NCBI RefSeq assembly: GCF_965638725.1
Contig: NC_134970.1
Span: 2,485,001-2,549,000, forward strand
Direction of reading: 5' to 3'
Length of the DNA: 64,000 bases
DNA from: Aptenodytes patagonicus
Taxonomy: Eukaryota; Chordata; Aves; Sphenisciformes; Spheniscidae
Positions 15,601 through 28,792 of the stretch are shown one piece after another. Each line of letters opens with the position of its first letter. Positions within the stretch are counted from its first letter, which is position 1. Below the pieces are notes generated by a model. It did no database searches, had not been told where the DNA came from, and was given only the letters and a program-made list of their open reading frames with translations. The position numbers and the translations under genes were made by a program.

Positions 15601-18600
15601 GGCTACCTCTGGGTACGATCCAAAGATAAGAAGCTGGCCACCGAGACAATGGCCAACAAAGGCAGAGGGAGAGGTAGAGCCACGTCTCAGAAAGAAGAGG
15701 AAAGGCATGAGACTATCCAGTGCTACAGGCGTGGAGGGAGGGAGCAGATTTAGGGAGCATTCAGTTACAAAGAGGAGAAGCAAGGTAGTGCTACTCATGA
15801 TATCTGTTCTGTGAACTCAAGCATTTACTGTCTGCCCTGGTTATTTACATAATATACACGTGCTGCTTACCTTGTCACATTAAGGTCTTTATTTGATTTC
15901 TGTCCTCAGAGATGTGGAGCCTTTGTTGCAATTGCAGAGTTCATTCTAGATTTGTTGAAAGTAGTTGTGACAGTGAATGGGAGGAAAAATATTGTTGGCT
16001 TCTTCAGCATACACATTAAATCTATGATGCTGAGAAAAAACTGAGATGCCTTCAAAACCAAACCGTGGAACACAGGTCAGTCCATGAGACTGCAAGCTCT
16101 AGACAATTATAGCTGCTGTGAGGGAGAGCAGATGCTCTTTACATAATTTGGTGATAATGTGACGCCATACGTGGGGCATGGAAAATTGTTCTTTACTCAC
16201 ATGCCAGTCTGTTCTTCCCAGGTATGGAAAGCAGAAGGAGGCACATAACGAGGTGAATTGTTTCTGTCCAGATTAGCAAGGAGATGGTTAAGGCTGCTTC
16301 CTCATGCTGAGGAGAGTTCACAGCTGAGTGCAGCTATTGTGTCAGATCGGGAGGGTTGGGTCAGCAGCGGCAAGTTTTAGGCAATTCTCTCTTTGGGAAG
16401 AGAGCTGCTGGGATAACCTGCCCTTGGGACAGGGAAGAGTAAGTGGGTAGTTCCAGACACATCTTCTTCCTTTCTCTTTCCATGTCATTAATGAAGAGTA
16501 ATGCTCTCTAGGCTGGGAGCTCATACCTTTCTGTTAAAAACAGTACTCCCTTCGGGCCTGGCAGGGCAAGGGGCTGAGCATGCTTAGCTCTTCTGCAATT
16601 TTTTTGGATGTGCCCAGCACCCTTGTGAATTGGATCCCTTACTCCACAGGGTGGTAGCAAGAAGTGCTGCCTTACTAGGAGAGACGGAGAATCATGTTTT
16701 AGCTGGCATGTGCTCAGCTATTAAGAGGCTTGTGTTTTTGCTGAATAACAGGAGGGATGGGGGTGGAGGAGGTAGTGGCTGAGTCTTTCATTGAGAAATG
16801 GATGTGCTTTATTCTTTTCTTCAGATCTGATGCTGCCAGGAGTTGTAGTGCCATCTTCTGGCTTTCCTCAAGTAGAACGGGGCACACTCTGTGCTGTCAC
16901 CCTCTTGGGAAACAGGTACGGAGGATTCTTTATTCATATCTTGTCTTAGAAACTAAAAAAGAAATGAAGCTATTTTTTACAGGAAGACTCTGGGGGTTTT
17001 GAGGAAATAAAACAGAACTTTCTCATGCATTTGATGCACTGTGGACCTAAACAATGGAAAATACAGCAGAAAAAAAATCCACTTAAGTTTCTGGGTTAGG
17101 ATATGTTTGAGCTCAGGTGGACAGCTTTGCAAATTGGTTCTTTTGGACCTGTGGGGGCACAACTGGTAGATTTGTTTTGAAACAGAGTAATTTTTTTAAC
17201 AAAAGACTGTTTCTGCGCAGTTGTCTTTTTGTCTATGAGGAAATTCAGAGTGAGGGAGCAGTGCTAAAACTGTTGGGTTTTTTTCCCCCCACTGCTAGTC
17301 TCTTTTGGCAGTGCATATGCTTCTTGTACTTTATTAAAGTGAAGAATGTGTCACTGCACAACCTTCACTTCAGTATCACAGCTGCACGTATCCTTGGGAT
17401 TCTTTGGAAGACTTTACATACCAGAAAGATAACCAGAAAATACCTAGATACTTTAAAAAAAGCAGGTTGTAAGGAACGAGGACATCGTAAAAGAAATTCA
17501 GTATATCACAATGGCACAGTCTGCCTTTGTCCAAGTAGCACAGTGTATTTGTGCTGTCCTGCTGTAATACTCCCTTTTTTTCCCAGAGCTCCAGTAGCAG
17601 TTGCAGTTGCCACTATGTCCACTGCGGAGATGCTGGCTGCTGGAATGAAAGGGAAGGGCTTTGCTGTGTTGCATACGTACATGGATCACCTCTGGTGGGT
17701 ATATTGCCAGGCATTTGGTAAAATGTATAACAAGTCTCATGTGTTTACTAAAATCAAAATCTGTGCCCCAGTAGGCTTAATCTGTCAGTTCAACATACTG
17801 AGTTATTTGGGTACAGTTTAGATATGACCATTATTAAGGATTCAGCTACATGTTTTTGATGACCACACTTTTCTGACAGAAGCAGGTCCCTATCCTGACA
17901 TCTATCCGTTATATACATATTGGAAATAGATATATAAAATTATTCACTTGATTCAGTTCCTTCAACCTGAGAGTAATTATTATAGAAATGAAGCTAGAAC
18001 ATCCCTGTTACTCTGATTTTAGAAAATCTTCTTGTTCTATAAAAAGTGAACTTTGAATCATTTTTGCTTAAAAACGGTCAACTGTGCCAGTCTCAACCAA
18101 ATAAATTAGTTGCTCTGCATTTGGATTCAACTAGTCTGCTCAGTTTTAAGTTAAGATTCATGGGGGAACATAGAGTTTATGGAGAAAGATGAGTTAAAAA
18201 TAAATTTTATAGTTTTGAGAATGTGGAAAAAGATCCATGCAACTGCCAGTGCCTTTTATCAGGGTGACATTTGTTCATTGTCCTATGGGTTTCAAAGCAG
18301 GAAACAGAAAGCTATGTTATGCTTTTTCTTCCTTTTATAGGGAATATGGTGACAAATCTTATCCTCCTACCCTAGCTCCCTTGGTAACAGATTCTGCTGA
18401 AAAGGAGAGTGCTGAAGATGAGGAGGAGATGGAGGGGAAAGAGCCCGTCGTCAGCTTCTCCACTGACCCATCGCAGCATGTGGACGTTGGTGATTTGAGC
18501 CTGAAGGAGCGAGACAGTTGTGCAATACTGATGGGAAAGGAGGAACTCAGTGAGAACAGAGGTGCAGAAACAGCTGAAGATGCCAACACAGAGGTTCAGC

Positions 18601-21600
18601 AGGAAGCTGAAGACAGCAGGACTCCACAAGGTATTTTTGCATACACGTGAAACCAAACTATGCCCCTTTGGTTTGCTGAAGCCCATACCCACGATCTAGA
18701 TTACTGTACATTCTGGACAGCTCACTGCGAGAATGGGGTAGAGACAGTTCTGTGTGATCTGAAAGACAGTCTGAAAGAACTGAGTGCTGTGTTCTGAAAG
18801 ACAGACTACTCACGGCTTGCTTGTCCTTTTTTTCCCTGCAGAGCAAATGGATGCATTATTTAGTCAGTGCTTTTTCCATGCCTTAAAATGCAAAGTAAAG
18901 AAGTCAGATCTCCCTCTGCTCACCAGCACATTTCTACGCAGCCATATGTTCTCATGCTGGTATGTGGTAAGAAAGAAGATTGTCTTTGGATTTGCATACT
19001 GGGTTTTTGGCTTTAAAACTGTGGAGATCAAGTGTGGTGTTTAGGATGAAGTTTTTGACTCAAAAGTAAAATTCAGTCCTTATCTAAGGTTATCTAAGAT
19101 TATGCTCACTTCTTACATCAAATACTTTAATGTAAGGATTGTCCAGACCAGGATATGCACTTGGTAGCTAACCTGAGTTGGCTGACATTTGTTTCAAGAT
19201 TGCTTAGTCGCTTAAATGGCTGTTTGCCTACCCACAGGAACATCAGCACTAGTTTCACTCATCATGATCTGTTTATTAGCTTGTTTGAAGTAATTCTTTC
19301 TCTGTGTGATTCGTATTTCCACTGTTAAGAAACTTCTAGCATAAGTAGCAAGATTTAAGAAGAAATGAAGGGTGACTTATAACTAAAGAACTTTTTAAAA
19401 ATCCATTTATAGCCCTGCTGGACAGCAACTGGACATAAAGAAATCAAGCTATAAGAAGGTGAGACTTTTCTGTTGGGTTTTGGATTAATTTAAATAGGAA
19501 ATGGAAGGAGAGAAAAAGTTCGAAGTTAAAATTATTCAAGTGTTAGTAAAACAAACAGACAAACAAAAAAACCCTAGAAGCTGTTCTTAAAAGCCAAGTT
19601 CTTTTCCTCAACTCTCTGCTCCTGTGGGATCCAGCGAGAAAAGTGATTGTCCTGAAAGCATGAGCAGTGATCTGCTTTGAATGCAGCTAATGCTATCTGC
19701 CACTGTACACTGCGATAGCTGTTAAAGGGTTCTGATCTTGTTGGACAGTGCAATTACTTGCAAGAAGAGGCCATTCCTTTTCTAAAGCTGTTAACGAACA
19801 AAAATGAAGAGAAAGGAGATGATATTGTCCCTGTTGTGTAGATGACAAGCAAAGGCAAAGCACGTTGCCAAAGATCTCACAGTAGTCCATGTGAGATGTA
19901 CTGTGATTTGGCTAAGAAGGTCACAGAGCACACAGATGGCAGACCTACAAAAGGAGGAACACTTGCTTACTCTGTTTTAGAGCCAGACAGAGGCACTCAC
20001 TGCTCCTTAGCAATTGCTGTGTTTAGAGATGCAAAGGTGTGTGGGGGGTGTTGTTTTTGTTTTTAAAGAAGTTTTTCTGATTTGGCATGTGACTTTGGGG
20101 CAGTCAGAAACACATGAACAGGAATTTAAAACGCTTGACTCTACATTTCTGATTGTTGCTTCCTTCAGTTCTCTAAATTCCTGCAATGTATGCAGCACCA
20201 GAAGATCTTACAAGTGAAGGAGCTGAACAAAGGTGTGGAGAGCATCGTGGAAGTGGACTGGAAACATCCAGAGTAGGTAGAATATTGTAGTCTTTAAAAG
20301 AGTTGGTAGTCTCGGAAAGAAGGGAGCGGAATCTGCTACTTCTAGCTCTATTACCTATACTCTGCTTGAATTCCTGTTCTGACTAGCTGTAGCAGCCCTC
20401 ATTTCCTAATCTTAATATGCTACGGAGGGGTTTTATACCCTGCTTCTATACAACATTGCTTATGTTTCCTGCTCTTGTAAAGTTCTTCCAGGTGAACTAT
20501 ATTCTTCCTTCTTTACTCCTTGGCACTGAGCATGCTTAAAGTCTAATGACAGTGTCATGATTTCCACCTTTCCTTTCTTGTTAGTTGTGCATTCATCCAT
20601 GGAACTTAAGATCAGAAAGGACTGTTAAATGATCTGGAAGTTGCATATGGCTCTTTATCCTTGTAGTGGGTGTACAAATTTTCCAGAGAAACAGCTTTGA
20701 AAATATTAAGGAGGATTCAGTTCATTGCAATTTGTTGCAGTGTTACAGTGACAAATTTCTGGCTTCCAGTTTGGATGCTAATAAAAGAGTTATAGTATCA
20801 AGCTTGTTAGCAGTCACTAAAAAGCACATTCCTTTGACAGTGTTTTGATAGTTTGTGTGGGTTTGTTGTTGTTGGGAGAAGGGAGGCAAGAAGGTTTGAA
20901 ACCCATCAGGCAGTTTTCCATCTATTTAACAGTGACTATAATGGTATGACTGGTTTATGCCCTTCCAGTTTAAGCAGGTCTCCCTCTCTCCATTCCATCT
21001 ATGTGCTGGGACAACTCATTGTTCAGCTTTCAGGTGAACTTACCTGTCTAAACAATAACTCCAATAAAAAGAATACACTGCTGCTGAATAAATGCTCGTG
21101 AAACTACAGTCTCAAAATGTCATATAGGATCAAATCAAGCACTTTGCAAAATCAGAAGCCAAAGTTATAATCTCAAAAAATTAAAAAAAAAAAAAATTGC
21201 TGTCTTTTCCATTACACATATTGATTTCCACAAATGCTCTTAGCCTTTCAGTTACTTATTACCCGATTCCTCTATATCGGTGTTTCTATTATCTTTCTAA
21301 GGATTAGTAGTTACCTCACGTCAAGAGCATCCTACTTGTTTCTTCTGCATATCGGCACATCAGCTCTCTCTTGGAATTTCCCAGCGGGCCTGAGGCTTCC
21401 TGTTATAGAACATCTCCTTGGCAACTAATGGAGTGGAGAATATTTCTGTAGATACAAGCATACCTTCTCTTCTGCATTTGGAAAGAAGCAGAATTACTTT
21501 GACTTTTTGCATTAACTTTTCTCTCCTTGTACTTGGCCTTATCATTAAGAGACAGGCATACTCAAACTCAGTTTGTCAATTCTCTTACTTTTAAGCACAG

Positions 21601-24600
21601 AATCTGCAGCTCTGGTCAATGAAATGAGACTTCAGCTCCTGCACTGGTACGGTTCTTACCCCTCTCTTCCAGAACTGTCTTTTATCAATGGCCACTAAAG
21701 AATCATTTCAGCTTTTAAATGTCTGTACGTTTGCGGAGAGTACAGTTTGTTTGTTGGTTTTTTTTAATTTAATTCTAGCAATTCTATGGAATGGGGCTGC
21801 ATCATTTGGATTGTGGCAGTCGTCTCTAATTATGAGAGTCAAATATGCTTAGAATAGCTGGAGAGATTTACTTTTTCCCCAACATACAGGGCTTTACTCA
21901 GAGTGAAAAGTGTTTAATGTCACCTGAGTTAAGGTGCTTATTTATGTGTATCTTTGAAACGTGTACAAGACAAATTTAGTAATTGCAGCTAATGCTCCAA
22001 ATACTGTTCTTTCATCATGTCCTTTAATCCACAGACACAGGCCCCCACTGCAATGGAATGCATTTGGAGGAACTGACATACTATACAACAGACCAGAAAG
22101 CTTTTTGCACAACTCTGCCAGGTTTTAGTTTCTCAGTGAAATGGAAGTAATATGTTTCAATCCCTTTCACTCACAGCAAATAATTCTCATTTCAGCGTTA
22201 AGGCATTTGCAGTACCTGAAGGATTTTCTTCAGCCTCTGCTGCCCAAGACAGCAAGAGTGAAGACAGAGAACAAGTGTACCGCGCTCCTGAAATCATTCC
22301 ACTTTATGGGGTCTCAACAAAAATGATACCGCTCTTTCAGGAATCTGGACACAGGTAAGCACTAGAAAAGTACAACAAAACCATTGTTAGGTGAAGAGAG
22401 AGACTAACAAACCTATGCTGCTACCATTTTGTTAGCCCTCATGGGGAGGGCCCTGCGATGCTGGCAGGAAAGGTGATGGGAATCAAGAATATATTCATTG
22501 CTTCGCAAAGGGAAGAAAGATAAGAGGCTGTGACAGCTGCATTCAGCAAGTACTCACATCACTTCTCCCACAGCTAAGGAGGTGATAGCTCAAGTGTCAA
22601 AATTGATACATTTTACTTGGATTGTCTTAATTTGCCATTGGATAAGGCATATTCTGCCCACCCACAGTATGGTTTACTGAAAAGAGGATGCCCAGATAAT
22701 TTAAAGAACTCACTTGCCTCCTTGTGCCCTAATCTTGTCTGTTTTGATGTAGTTTAGATAGCACTCAGTGGCAGCCTTTCTTCAGCTAAGCGCTTTTGTA
22801 CAAGTTATCCACAGTCCCCTTAAGTTAGGGGTGCCATTGGGGACATCCTTCCAAACTAGGCTCCCAAAACCAAGGGTTTTAGAGTCTCTGTAATTACTGC
22901 TGTGAGGCTTTTATCTGGTGTACAGCAGCTGAGGTGTAACAAGAAATCACTCCCTAGCAGATGTATTTCAGTATTGAGCTGTTGCTACCAAATGTAGTCA
23001 GGGTAATTGCTGTCTTCTCTCTTAGTGACAGAATTCAACACCTAACTGCTTAAAGTAATAAGTTAAAAAGTTTTCTTTTTCTTTAGGAAAGGCAGCATCC
23101 TCTCAAGCAGTGAGGTGAGAAACATCATCATTAACTATGTGAAGACTAATGAGTTGATTGATGAAACAAACAAAAAGTAAGTAGACGTGGAAGTTGTCCT
23201 ACCGTGCTTCCACAGGAGATGCTGAAGTTAGAGGAAGAAAGTGAATTTGTTTGCTTCTAATGAGTGTTTTTGTTTTGTAGCTTTGTAAAGGTGAATGCCA
23301 TTCTGTGCGACTGCCTGTTAGATAAATCCGAACAAGATGAAATCTCAAACCTTAAATGGGATGACCTCTTGAGCAGGTGACTCTTTTCCCAATGTAGTGT
23401 TTCAGTATTACACAGATCATTGCATGCGACTCAAAGCCACATGTTAATGGAGCTACTTAAGTTCTAACTCCCTACTGGTAACACAAAAAAAAAAAATATC
23501 CAGAGACCTTCACTTGAAGAATCTCTCGTTCTTCACCATTTAACAGCATCTAGCATTAACTGTTGTTGGGGGTTTTTTGTTTACCTGCTAACCACTGATC
23601 AGGGAAAGCTTCCTAAACAAACAGTGCCTGGTTCTGTGTATAATCTGTATGTACATATTTATGAAGCCATCCTTTGCAATAGATAGCCGAACATGCCCTT
23701 TTTAGGCAACGGTAGTCATCCTGCTCTTTATGTGCAGCACAACTTCTGCATTTATAACCTAAACCCACATTTTAGATCCAAGACGCCTGAGTATCTGACA
23801 CAAGACCATTGTTTCCATATACTGAAAAACTTTGCCGAAATGTCCCCAATGTCTTACTTGCCTTGAGCTTCTTCATCACACAATGCTTGAGGTACCTCCA
23901 GCAGCTTCCTTTATTTCTGAAGCCAAGTTTGCTCGTACGACAGTAACACAGTTTATGCTGAATTTTAAAGTGAAGTTGCTTCTCTGATCTGTGAACAATA
24001 CAGCTGAACAATAGCTTAAAGACAAAATTAAAGAAGGTTTTCCTTTACAAGAACCAATTTATAAAATTTTACCAGTAACAACCTAATCTATAATTTTTGC
24101 CAGTCAGTAGACTGGCTTTCTTTTTAGTCAGTCCCTTTCTTTAAATAATAGCTAGGATGCAAATCTTCGCATGAGATCATCATGCATTATCTTCTTAAGA
24201 TACAGATTCTCACACATAGAATCTTGGCTTTCGTGTAGTCTCAAAAACCTGTGAGAGGCTGCAGTGGAAAAGCACAGTTAACATCAGCCTTGCCATACTG
24301 TATAGACTAATTGGATACGTAAACTTTGTTCAGGTGCCTTGAACGACTGCAGCCCTTACACCAGGTGACATTTTTTGGACAAGAACCTGTTGTGAGGAAA
24401 GGAAACATTGAACCCATCAACATAGCCATAGCACAGAGATCATCAAATAAGAAGGTAAAAAGAGAACTAAAATCACAGGGTTTTGCGCAGAAGCCCAGAT
24501 TCTGAGAGCAGCTTTGGCAGCTCGTTTTTCTGGGATGAATGGGACATGACTTGCTAATACCTACAGCAGTGATGTTTGCAATAATTATTAAAACCTGTAG

Positions 24601-24951
24601 GTGACAATTATCAAGAACCTTGAGCTGTATGGTCTAGACCCACAGTGTGTGGCCAACATTCTGCAACAAAAAGTACAAGCCAGTGCCACCATCACCCCAG
24701 TACCAGGAACAAAAGACAGAGTTCAGGTCCAGATCCAAGGCAACCAAATCCATCATCTGGCCAAGATGCTGCTAGGTAAGTCTATTCTGGAACAGGGCCG
24801 GGACTGGTTATAGCAAGATACAGATTTTAATTCTTGAGCTCTGAATATTTACCTGAAGTGAACTCTTGGTTATGTTGCAGAAGAATACCAGCTACCTCGG
24901 AAATATATTCAAGGCCTTGAGAAGGCTCCAAAGCTTGGCCGGAAGAAGTAA
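12635..24951 (+). CDS. EIF2D: EIF2D (ligatin), eukaryotic translation initiation factor 2D, complete
   Basis: Fifteen coding exons join in frame to a predicted 599-aa protein (human 584): 12635-12690, 13698-13888, 14583-14666, 16825-16915, 17587-17694, 18341-18630, 18842-18959, 19413-19458, 20169-20272, 22196-22354, 23087-23176, 23281-23376, 24334-24454, 24601-24775, 24881-24951. It starts MFSRAFRVRSNTAIKGSDRR and ends KLGRKK. Domain order by family knowledge: N-terminal DUF1947-type domain (about 1-93), PUA (about 94-173), acidic linker (about 175-270), winged-helix (about 275-350), SWIB/MDM2 (about 395-480) and SUI1/eIF1-like (about 505-585, with VQIQGNQIHHLAKMLLEEYQ). The cytosolic factor is known to deliver tRNA to the 40S P site without GTP and to act in reinitiation and recycling after termination. 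No frame breaks. Confidence 0.96.
13698..13888 (+). CDS. EIF2D: EIF2D exon 2
   Basis: Acceptor ATTACAG, donor GTATGG. Encodes RKLRTDVAAAFPNLSAEQ through FEIEKALYPT, the N-terminal DUF1947-type domain. Confidence 0.95.
14583..14666 (+). CDS. EIF2D: EIF2D exon 3
   Basis: Acceptor GGACAG, donor GTAAGA. Encodes VYTLWVYPDLLPAFSTWPP to GGA; start of the PUA domain. Confidence 0.95.
16825..16915 (+). CDS. EIF2D: EIF2D exon 4
   Basis: Acceptor CTTCAG, donor GTACGG. Encodes DLMLPGVVVPSSGFPQVERG to LLGN, in the PUA domain. Confidence 0.95.
17587..17694 (+). CDS. EIF2D: EIF2D exon 5
   Basis: Acceptor TTCCCAG, donor GTGGGT. Encodes APVAVAVATMSTAEMLAAG to HTYMDHLW, end of the PUA domain. Confidence 0.95.
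18341..18630 (+). CDS. EIF2D: EIF2D exon 6 (acidic linker)
   Basis: Acceptor TTTATAG, donor GTATTT. Ninety-seven codons rich in Glu, Asp and Ser (for example SAEDEEEMEGKEP), the poorly conserved linker before the winged-helix region. Confidence 0.92.
18842..18959 (+). CDS. EIF2D: EIF2D exon 7
   Basis: Acceptor CCCTGCAG, donor GTATGT. Encodes EQMDALFSQCFFHALKCKV to SHMFSC. Confidence 0.95.
19413..19458 (+). CDS. EIF2D: EIF2D exon 8
   Basis: Acceptor TTTATAG, donor GTGAGA. A 46-nt exon encoding CPAGQQLDIKKSSYKK, ending in phase 0. Confidence 0.93.
19823..19950 (+). repeat. Possible ancient MIR-like SINE fragment
   Basis: The order TAGATGACAAGCAAAGGC, then TTGCCAAAGATCTCACAG, then GGCAGACCT loosely follows the MIR core pattern known from amniotes. 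Divergence is high; a match by eye only. Confidence 0.3.
20169..20272 (+). CDS. EIF2D: EIF2D exon 9
   Basis: Acceptor TTCAG, donor GTAGGT. Encodes FSKFLQCMQHQKILQVKEL to VDWKHP. Confidence 0.95.
22196..22354 (+). CDS. EIF2D: EIF2D exon 10
   Basis: Acceptor ATTTCAG, donor GTAAGC. Encodes a Ser-rich stretch and then IIPLYGVSTKMIPLFQESGH, leading into the SWIB region. Confidence 0.94.
23087..23176 (+). CDS. EIF2D: EIF2D exon 11
   Basis: Acceptor CTTTAG, donor GTAAGT. Encodes KGSILSSSEVRNIIINYVK to DETNK, in the SWIB/MDM2-like domain. Confidence 0.95.
23281..23376 (+). CDS. EIF2D: EIF2D exon 12
   Basis: Acceptor TTTGTAG, donor GTGACT. Encodes FVKVNAILCDCLLDKSEQD to WDDLLS. Confidence 0.95.
24334..24454 (+). 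CDS. EIF2D: EIF2D exon 13
   Basis: Acceptor TGTTCAG, donor GTAAAA. Encodes RCLERLQPLHQVTFFGQEP to AQRSSNKK, start of the SUI1 domain. Confidence 0.95.
24601..24775 (+). CDS. EIF2D: EIF2D exon 14
   Basis: Acceptor CCTGTAG, donor GTAAGT. Encodes VTIIKNLELYGLDPQCVAN to HHLAKMLL, the core of the SUI1 (eIF1-like) domain. Confidence 0.96.
24881..24951 (+). CDS. EIF2D: EIF2D exon 15 (coding part) and stop
   Basis: Acceptor GTTGCAG. Encodes EEYQLPRKYIQGLEKAPK and a basic tail GRKK, stop TAA at 24949-24951. Confidence 0.96.
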
Positions 24952-27900
24952 GAGAAAAATCTACTGTAAGAGTTACTCAGATCTCGTTATTTATAGAAGT
25001 GTTCTGCCAACAAATCAAGGATAATGTACAGGCCCTATTAATTGAAAAATGAGTCTTGGATGTTTACAAGGTCTAGGATTCACCCAAATAATAATATTGC
25101 TCCAGCTGTTCATTTTTCATAAAAATAAAAAGCTGAATAAAACCCCTAGCATTATCCTTTTCCATATATTTTTCCTAGAAGTTCCAATGGTGCACTCGTT
25201 TTCTGGCTACAGTGGCTTTTGGCTAGTTTAACATTCTTGCTTTGCATCTTTTAGCAAAGGCATGGTAATAGAACCTCCACTGAAATGTAAGCAAAGTACA
25301 TTCCAACACATCGTCCTGGAACAGTCCAGTGTGTTGTGCCATAGACTGCGTATGTCAGAAGTACAAACCAGTCTTGGGTTTACATTTTAACCTTTTAAAC
25401 ATTTCCAGATATTAATATCAGACATTTCAGCACTGAGAATGAATTCTATTAGCTGGATTTTTATGGTTTATATTATTTTTATATATAAATACATTTTAAT
25501 GTATGACATTAACTGTAATTTACCACAGGTAGACATGGGTAGCAGTTCTGTCAAATCCAGCTAAAATATTAAGATTAATGAACACTTTGGTCAGGTTTCA
25601 CAGGGGTGGATGTCCTGTACCACTTTAGCTGAAGCTTAAGCACTTTACAGTGGGGTTAAGAAATGTAAATTCACTTCTAGGAAGGATTCCTGTATTTTCC
25701 CTTTAGACTTAATACATGAAAGTTCCACAGGAGGGCGCCAGAAAAAGACGTTAAAGAGATTTCTTTAATTACTGACAGTTTTATTATCGTTGTCTTTTAC
25801 AGTATCTGCGTATGAACAAGTAGTTTCAGAACCTTCAAAAAAGCTGGAAGTGAGACTTTTTTTAAAAATGCCATAGAATTACTATGGAGTAGTAAAAATA
25901 AATTACAGCATTGCAAAAATGCATTTCACTTTGCCATAGAAGCTTTACTATTCCATTCTATACACGTTATTTTACATGTTTTACAGTAGACATGAAAAAT
26001 AAATTCACACAAACTGGGCAACACAATATACTAATCAAAGGCACTGCCAACAGTATTTTGCGCTTAAGGAAGGGGCCAATACTTCTATCCTAGACACAGC
26101 TCAACTGACTGTTGAGAATATGAGTTTCAAGACCAACCAATTCCTCAAATGCCCCATTATCTTGAAAAACCAAAAGAAACGGCCCTCCCCTTTGCAGGAG
26201 GTTTTCAGCAGCATTCACGGTAATTGCATAAGAAGCCATGCCTTCTACAAAATGTCAAAGACATGCTGGGTTCCAGGAGGGGAGAGGGAGACAGTCACCA
26301 AAACTCTTAGGAGAAGAACAACAACAACAAAAGAAATCTTACAACTTTTAGCCAGAAAGAGAAGGGATTTAAAAACAAGCGTCTGGCTCTTACTTCTCAG
26401 AACCAATGGCAGTTTTTACAGTGTTCTTGCTCTTGACTGAACAGAAGTATTTATACCGTGCTTTCAAGACTCAAAACACTAGATAAACGTTATTTAAATT
26501 ACTTCTCAAATGCATAATGAAGTCGTAAGTATTCTTGTAAGTGGACAAACAGCCCCAGAGCATGAAAACTGCTGCTCTAGTTGGGCTGCCGCCACGTTGT
26601 TAAAGGTCATCTGGGCGTAGAGTACAGTACAGCTGGGAGGCCCTTCCCGCACTGCGTGCCAGAGGCCATAGCCCTGTTTGTTAGCAAACCCTTTTACACT
26701 ACTGACTAAAACATGAGCTGGAACTAAGCTTGCAGAAAGTGGCATTTATACAAACCGAGGGGCTTTAAGTGATGCGGTTTCTCTCTTATGGTTTATAAAC
26801 AAACATACTCAAGTATAAATCTGGGGGTGGGGGAGGAAATCCCAAGCTGTCACCTTCAAGAAGGAAACAAAAACAGTTCCTCGTCCCTCTACGGACAAAA
26901 GCAGCCTCATCACAACAGTACTTTAGGTAAATGGGGGGTCAGGACTGACAAGGCTCTTGACAAAAGCCCCTTCCAACTTCCTCCTTAGCCCAAATGCAGA
27001 GTTTTCACGCTTAAGGAAAAAAAGGCACTGAGGTAAATTTTAGACTCTTCCATGTTGTCTCTGTTACCCAATAACCTGTTGTCTCCCTTCCCACTTCGTG
27101 CAGGCAGGGTCACAGCAGTCTGCAGTGAGCTCAAAGGGACACTTGTTCATCAAGTCAGTGTGAAACCCTTTCACATGCTCCATCTGAATCCAGCTAGTAT
27201 TAACGTTCCATTTTTCTCTTTACGCCTTGTTGCGGTGTCCTGTGTAACCAGAGGGAAGACTGAACCTGGCTGCGCGCAGCGTGCTCGCTACAAAGCACTG
27301 AGAGCAAACACGGGGACCGTCCTCTCTCAGCTTGGCACCCCTGGAGCCTTCCTTGCCCTTCAGCGATCGCTGCATGGCGTCAGCGAGATCAGGGTCGCTG
27401 GTTAGAGCTATGGCAGTAACTGACAATTCAGCTCAAGGATTTTTTTTTGAAGGATGCGCAGTGCGTGCATCAGAGACAGTGGGAGCCCTGAGGGGGGGGG
27501 GGGGGAGAGAGAAACTTACTCTCCTCTCCTAGCTCCACGTAGAGAGCAAAACCTGGTAACCTTCCTGGACCTGCAGGCAGAGCACCGATTGTGAGTGGGG
27601 AGGGAGGGAAGGAGAACACGCACGTACAGAATGGCACAGGGAGGGAGGGGATGGCCTGTGACGGACAGGAGTGGTGGGGGAGCGGTACAAGGAGGGTTAG
27701 CAGGAGGAAGCATGGTATGAGAGAGTGGCGGGGGGAAAGCATCTGAGGCTAACGGTTCCCTTACTCTTCCTGGTGCTACGGCTTTTCCACGCAGGCAGCC
27801 TGTGCTCTTCGTGCCACGTCCACGCCCTGGCCCTGGTCGGAGCTCCTCTCCCTCGGTGTCAGACCTGTTCATAGCTCAAAATCAGTTTGGTTTGTGAAAG

Positions 27901-28792
27901 GGGGTTTTGAGCTTTCCTGGGTTAGTCTATTGGACATGTATTGCTAAACGTTCAGTATTGAACCGTCGGCCCACGGCCCAACCATCACCTTTACACTTTT
28001 CAAACACAATTTGTTAAAAAATAGGTCCCAGTTCCTACAGAGTAGAAAACGGGTAAAACACTGGCTAGCTTAGCTAAGCATCAGGGGTATTTGCTTTGAT
28101 TCACATCTGTTTTCAAAATTGGAAGTTAATGAGAATCAAAATGGATGACTTTTCTTGGAATTAATATCACCAAGTTTCAATAATACTTACTAACAGACTG
28201 TTTGGGTGTTGCAGCTGCCTTGGGTGTCATAACTTTACATTTCCCTGGCTATCTTAACCCTGAACAAGTCCGTCCGGTGTTGGTTGCAGCTGCAACAGCC
28301 ACATGGTTTGGTGCAACCACCTCCTCTGCTTTATCTGCTGCTTCCTGTGCTCTACTTACGAAATGAGAACTCAGCCACGTGGGCGCACGCAATGAGCCGC
28401 AGCACCTCCGAACAAGAACAAGCAAGTTGCTGGGGGGAGCGTGAACGGCAAGTGTTACCCTGCTCAAAACATTAGCCAGTAGATGTTCCTGTTGGGTTTA
28501 ACACAGCATTTTCCACGAAGCTTTTCCATCTGATGGTACAGCTGAAAAGCGAACCAGCAGCTGTGTTTGGTTTGTTGACGGGCACAGTTTTAAAACAGGC
28601 TTCCCGTTCTTTGACTGGCTCTGGTCCTGGGATAAGAAGAAAATGCAGTATGTTGATTTTATGGGTGCTGTGAGCCAGTCCTTAATGGAAGGATGAAGAG
28701 GGAGAGTGACTATTGTAAGGTGTCCTGAGAAGTGTCTTTTCATTTTAAAAATAGTATCTAGCTTAGTCTGATGCCCAGTGCCTCCCAAAGAG
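24952..28792. other. Tail-to-tail region: 3' UTRs of EIF2D and RASSF5
   Basis: No protein gene seen. On the plus strand AATAAA occurs at 25124, 25136 and 25897, all possible EIF2D signals. On the minus strand the clearest AATAAA is at 25785-25780, which would give RASSF5 a 3' UTR near 3 kb and make the two transcripts overlap; a nearer non-canonical signal is possible. A G homopolymer lies near 27492-27505 and G-rich low-complexity sequence at about 27590-27740. Confidence 0.6.

Larger units (their letters stand above)
12691..24880 (+). other. EIF2D introns, content
   Basis: Fourteen introns, the longest 14667-16824 (2.2 kb) and 20273-22195 (1.9 kb). I see no extra gene, RNA gene or young repeat in them. 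The open stretch around 15557-15814 has no recognisable product. One segment (19823-19950) resembles an old MIR-type SINE. Confidence 0.7.

Noticed and set aside
17117-17821. 234-codon plus-strand frame
   Set aside because: It is EIF2D exon 5 (17587-17694) read through into flanking intron.
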